From: Epsilonproteobacteria bacterium tcs-49
GTDB taxonomy: Bacteria; Campylobacterota; Campylobacteria; Campylobacterales; Sulfurovaceae
Assembly (NCBI GenBank): GCA_002049495.1
Contig: LLYS01000003.1
Span: 1 to 64,000, forward strand
Length of the DNA: 64,000 nucleotides
Direction: 5' to 3'
The notes below the pieces were generated by a model. That model saw nothing but the letters and a program-made list of their open reading frames with translations, searched no databases and was not told the DNA's origin. The position numbers and the translations under genes were made by a program. Positions 62,402-64,000 of the stretch are shown piece after piece. Every line of letters starts with the position of its first letter. The first letter of the stretch is position 1.

Positions 62402-63497
62402 AAAACCCTTTCACCGTTTGGATTACCCTGTCTTGTTCTTCTGTTGTTAAATCAACATGGCACGGCAGGGTCAAGATGCTTTCGTATACGTCTTCCGTTA
62501 CGGGTAGGTCATATCCCGTTTTATACTTTGTAAGGAGATGGTTGGGCTTGTAATGGACTCCGCACTCTATGTTGTTTGCCAGCAGGTGCTCTCTGAGGCC
62601 ATCCCTGTCCTTTGCCCGTATCACAAAGATATGGGGAAGAATCTGTTCAAAGTCAAAATCAGGCAATGTAACCTCTTCACAATTTGCGAAGACGGCTATA
62701 TAGCGACTTGCTATCTGCTGCCGTTTCTTTTTAAACTGTTCTATCCTCCCAAGCTGGACTATCCCTATTGCGGCCATAATATTGCTCATGTGGTATCTAA
62801 ACCCCTGTTCGCGTACGTCAAAATCCCAACTTCTTCGCCCCGCGTATCTTTGATCCGTATCCTTTTCCACACCCAGCAATCGCGCATCCTGTACCCTTCT
62901 CACCACGGCAGGGTCACTTGAGAGGACCGCACCCCCCTCTCCGGAAGTTATGTTTTTGATACCGTCAAAACTGAAACAGACGATATCGCCTTTTGTACCC
63001 ACAAGCTCCCCGTCACGGCGACTCCCGAAAGCTTGCGCCGCATCCTCGACGACCCTTAACCCAAACTCTTGTGCAAGTTCATACACCGCTTCCATACCTT
63101 TGGAGCTGCTGGCATAGTGTACCGGCATAATAGCTTTGGTATTTTCGGTTATCCGGGCTCTTGCGTCTTTGACGTCCAGAAAAAGTGTATCGGGCCGCAC
63201 TTCACAGGGAACGGGGGTGGCCCCGGTAGCGGAGATCGCCTGAAATGAAGCCACGTAGGTCAACGAAGGAACCAGTACCTCATCGCCCGCTCCAAACCCC
63301 AGAACACTCAAAGCCAGGTGCAGTGCGGCCGTTCCCGTATTGACACAGACGACCTCCATATCCGTTTGCAAATAAGCTTGTATCTGCGTTTCAAACCGCT
63401 GTACCTCTTCCCCCATGCCCAGATACTCTTTATCCAGCACCTGCAAGACCGCTTCTTTCTCAAAATCGGAGATAGATGATTTGGAAAGTCTTATCAT
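62394..63497 (-). CDS. DegT/DnrJ/EryC1/StrS-family sugar aminotransferase
   Basis: A 367-residue PLP enzyme that aminates keto-sugar nucleotides. NTGTAALHLALSVLG and EDAAQAFGS hold PLP; the PLP lysine is in CFSFDGIKNITSGEGGAV (about 184-201). With the WbpM-like 4,6-dehydratase at 45512-47251 it could make a UDP-4-amino-4,6-dideoxy-HexNAc (or a GDP/dTDP sugar from genes beyond the window). The next gene upstream is 16 bases away. Confidence 0.92.
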   Translation of the reverse strand: MIRLSKSSISDFEKEAVLQVLDKEYLGMGEEVQRFETQIQAYLQTDMEVVCVNTGTAALHLALSVLGFGAGDEVLVPSLTYVASFQAISATGATPVPCEVRPDTLFLDVKDARARITENTKAIMPVHYASSSKGMEAVYELAQEFGLRVVEDAAQAFGSRRDGELVGTKGDIVCFSFDGIKNITSGEGGAVLSSDPAVVRRVQDARLLGVEKDTDQRYAGRRSWDFDVREQGFRYHMSNIMAAIGIVQLGRIEQFKKKRQQIASRYIAVFANCEEVTLPDFDFEQILPHIFVIRAKDRDGLREHLLANNIECGVHYKPNHLLTKYKTGYDLPVTEDVYESILTLPCHVDLTTEEQDRVIQTVKGFYA

Positions 63498-63513
63498 GTA
63501 ATATCTATCCTCA

Positions 63514-64000
63514 TTAAATTTTATATAAATTTTTACAAAATTTATTGTATGAATTCATACACTGTGCACTTATATGATTCAATACTTTTTCAGATACCTC
63601 TATTTCTTTTTTATTAATCCTTATCGATTTATCACTGAGTTTATTCATAAACTTATCTTTTGAACAATAATTAAGTGCTTTATGAATCTCTTCATCAGTA
63701 AAATCTAAATCAAAATACGTAGATACTAACTTAATAAACTCAAACTGTTTTTGCATATAATCTTTAAAGTCCAAACAAATGACATTTTCTTTATTGTTTG
63801 TAGAAAACTCTGACCAACTGTTATTGAAGTCATTAAACCTTTTTATCAAGTTATATTTTTGATTATAGAATTCAAATTCACTTATTTCGTCAAGCCTTTT
63901 AGGTACCTCCTCTTGATTGGTATTTAAAGAATGTCTTAAATAGGATGTTACCTGTTCTCTGGGGTTGCGACTTAAAATAATATATTTTAATTTATTTTTT
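63514..64000 (-). CDS. Second sulfotransferase-like protein, C-terminal part (runs off the window)
   Basis: Reading leftwards from the window edge, the open frame gives 161 residues before the TAA at 63514-63516. It opens with KYIILSRNPREQVTSYLRH, a typical 3'-phosphate-binding segment of PAPS sulfotransferases (RxPREQxxSY). NVICLDFKDYMQKQFEFIKLVSTYFDL fits the segment before the C-terminal helices in that family. The 5'-phosphosulfate loop is outside the window. The gene is much richer in A and T than its neighbours, a sign of recent acquisition. A full sequence is needed to confirm the call. Confidence 0.65.
   Translation of the reverse strand, partial: KNKLKYIILSRNPREQVTSYLRHSLNTNQEEVPKRLDEISEFEFYNQKYNLIKRFNDFNNSWSEFSTNNKENVICLDFKDYMQKQFEFIKLVSTYFDLDFTDEEIHKALNYCSKDKFMNKLSDKSIRINKKEIEVSEKVLNHISAQCMNSYNKFCKNLYKI

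Overview
The window reads as a chromosomal segment of a free-living, microaerobic, probably chemolithotrophic member of the Campylobacterota (Epsilonproteobacteria), of the Sulfurovum/Sulfurimonas/Sulfuricurvum kind. This rests on a ccoNOQP cbb3 oxidase operon, a four-gene porGDAB pyruvate:acceptor oxidoreductase, an HP0268-like gene beside miaB, an HP0495-like gene behind moaC, and L31-RsmI-TrmH gene order. The genus is inference; no rRNA gene is present.

Layout. 1-3861: cbb3 oxidase operon (ccoN-O-Q-P, a DUF4006-type protein, ccoG cut by the window edge), read leftwards from a promoter with an FNR-type palindrome. 3870-8868: yraN, a cysteine-type formate dehydrogenase-like protein, homoserine dehydrogenase and an aminotransferase, with a tandem intergenic repeat. 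8903-18120: leftward housekeeping and envelope genes: two unknown exported or membrane proteins, two rRNA methyltransferases, L31, a PilM/N/O-like trio, a Xer-type recombinase, a DUF374 acyltransferase, miaB and an HP0268 homologue. 18383-25927: nusA, a membrane protein with a decayed GGDEF-like domain, a transporter, a HAD phosphatase and porGDAB. 25975-29884: a nitroreductase, a second tandem repeat, a fumarate reductase/succinate dehydrogenase-type pair, moaC and a DUF493 protein. 29981-30425: four tRNA genes (Gly, Leu, Cys, Ser), followed by a decayed fic fragment. 31004-39183: an Na+/H+ antiporter fused to a degenerate GGDEF domain, a TRIC/UPF0126 protein, fabG, gpmI, mraY-murD, comEA and an MntA/HepT toxin-antitoxin pair.

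39223-64000 is a continuous leftward accessory region of about 25 kb, and the most interesting part. It holds two linked modules. The first (39223-45459) is an SLC13-type anion permease plus cysN, cysD, cysC and cysQ, which would import sulfate, activate it to APS and PAPS, and dispose of PAP. A VapBC-type toxin-antitoxin module with its own promoter sits between cysD and cysN. The second (45512-64000) is a surface polysaccharide locus: WbpM/WbpL/WbpV-like sugar-nucleotide and initiating-transferase genes, WecB and WecC (UDP-ManNAcA), three GT4/GT2 glycosyltransferases, a Wzy-like polymerase, an AsnB-type amidotransferase, a heparinase II/III-fold protein, a two-domain dehydrogenase, a DegT aminotransferase, one complete PAPS sulfotransferase and the C-terminal part of a second. 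No PAPS or APS reductase is seen. The simplest reading is a locus for a sulfated, ManNAcA-containing surface polysaccharide with dedicated PAPS supply.

Many gene junctions overlap by ATGA or similar, so most leftward genes are probably translationally coupled. Several genes use TTG or GTG starts (nusA, rsmI, gpmI, cysQ, a GT4 gene).
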